From assembly GCA_015491705.1 (NCBI GenBank), contig WFVK01000356.1, positions 1 through 14,336 on the forward strand: 14,336 nucleotides of DNA. Direction: 5' to 3'. The position numbers were made by a program, and so were the translations under genes. Each line of letters starts with the position of its first letter. Within the stretch, counting starts at the first letter, position 1. This document shows positions 13,870 through 14,336 of this stretch, in pieces. The notes beneath the pieces are model-generated. The model worked only from the letters and a program-made list of their open reading frames with translations, had not been told where the DNA came from and did not search any database. Source of the stretch: Nitrospirota bacterium. GTDB taxonomy: Bacteria; Nitrospirota; Thermodesulfovibrionia; UBA6902.

Positions 13870-14336
13870 ATGAACAGGCTGCGTTTTATTACATCGGGCG
13901 AGTCACACGGCAGGGCCGTGGTGTGCACTGTTGAAGGGCTTCCCTCCAACCTCCCATTGTCCGCAGGAGACATAGACAGCGACCTTGCAAGGAGGCAGAA
14001 GGGCTTCGGCAGGGGCGGGCGCATGAAGATAGAGTCGGACCGCGTGCAAATCCTCTCCGGCGTCCGGTGGGGAAAGACCCTCGGCTCGCCGGTTACCCTC
14101 CTGATAGAAAACAGGGACTGGGCGAACTGGCAGGAGGTCATGTGTTCAGAGGCCGCTGTTCAGGGCCCCGACCCCAAACTCCGGGCGGTCACACGTCCGC
14201 GGCCCGGGCATGCCGACCTGTGCGGCGCCCTGAAGTACAGTCACCGGGATATAAGAAACGTGCTCGAACGCTCCAGCGCGAGGGAGACCGCCGCAAGGGT
14301 GGCGGCCGGCGCCGCCGCGAGGAAGTTTCTCTCCGG
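13870..14336 (+). CDS. aroC: chorismate synthase, N-terminal part (cut by window end)
   Basis: Makes chorismate from 5-enolpyruvylshikimate 3-phosphate, the last shikimate-pathway step, using reduced FMN. About 155 residues are present and the frame runs off the end of the window. The N-terminus [18 protein letters not shown] carries the conserved GESHG with the active-site His. [17 protein letters not shown] is the FMN/phosphate-binding signature. [32 protein letters not shown] and [22 protein letters not shown] also match the family. Several in-frame ATGs exist (13831, 13846, 13861, 13867, 13870). I prefer 13870 because it gives the usual short lead into LRF and has GGA 4 bases upstream, although this ribosome-binding site is weak. 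It is divergent from recN across ~190 bases. The downstream partner genes cannot be seen. Confidence 0.95.
   Translation, partial: MNRLRFITSGESHGRAVVCTVEGLPSNLPLSAGDIDSDLARRQKGFGRGGRMKIESDRVQILSGVRWGKTLGSPVTLLIENRDWANWQEVMCSEAAVQGPDPKLRAVTRPRPGHADLCGALKYSHRDIRNVLERSSARETAARVAAGAAARKFLS

Overview
The window is a gene-dense bacterial chromosomal segment of housekeeping genes, with no phage, transposase, CRISPR or plasmid signal. Frequent AGG arginine and ATA isoleucine codons in GC-rich genes, together with the order rpmE-DUF1385-prfA-prmC-murA, suggest a Nitrospirota-like bacterium (Thermodesulfovibrionia type) or a related deep Gram-negative lineage. This placement is an inference from style and gene order only.

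Layout. (1) 105-2488: a PcrA/UvrD helicase gene with the last bases overlapping gatC. (2) 2565-2915: panD, with its own candidate promoter. (3) 3158-6736: a rearranged macromolecular-synthesis cluster, rpsU-yqeY-NIF3-like-dnaG-rpmE. The rpoD gene often found after dnaG is absent here, and the cluster ends at a strong intrinsic terminator at 6746-6801. (4) 6864-10970: a tightly overlapping operon of a DUF1385 membrane protein, prfA (release factor 1), prmC (the methylase of its GGQ glutamine) and murA. (5) 10973-11980: two small cysteine-containing proteins transcribed divergently from a 309-base structured intergenic region. (6) 11973-13676: recN on the minus strand, convergent with the preceding small gene by 8 bases. 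(7) 13870 to the end: the start of aroC, divergent from recN.

The genes cover translation (gatC, rpsU, rpmE, prfA, prmC, yqeY), replication and repair (pcrA, dnaG, recN), and wall or cofactor biosynthesis (murA, panD, aroC).

The most unusual signal is non-coding. The leader of the 121-residue gene (11349-11445) and the leader of recN (13677-13744), both read on the minus strand, share a layout: an outer TGCA-containing stem, an inner GC-rich hairpin, a GGTTT box, and a 17-base 3' block identical at 14 positions that ends just before the ribosome-binding region or start codon. I found no match to a riboswitch class I know. It could be a cis-acting RNA motif or a pair of small mobile repeats, and both readings are given.
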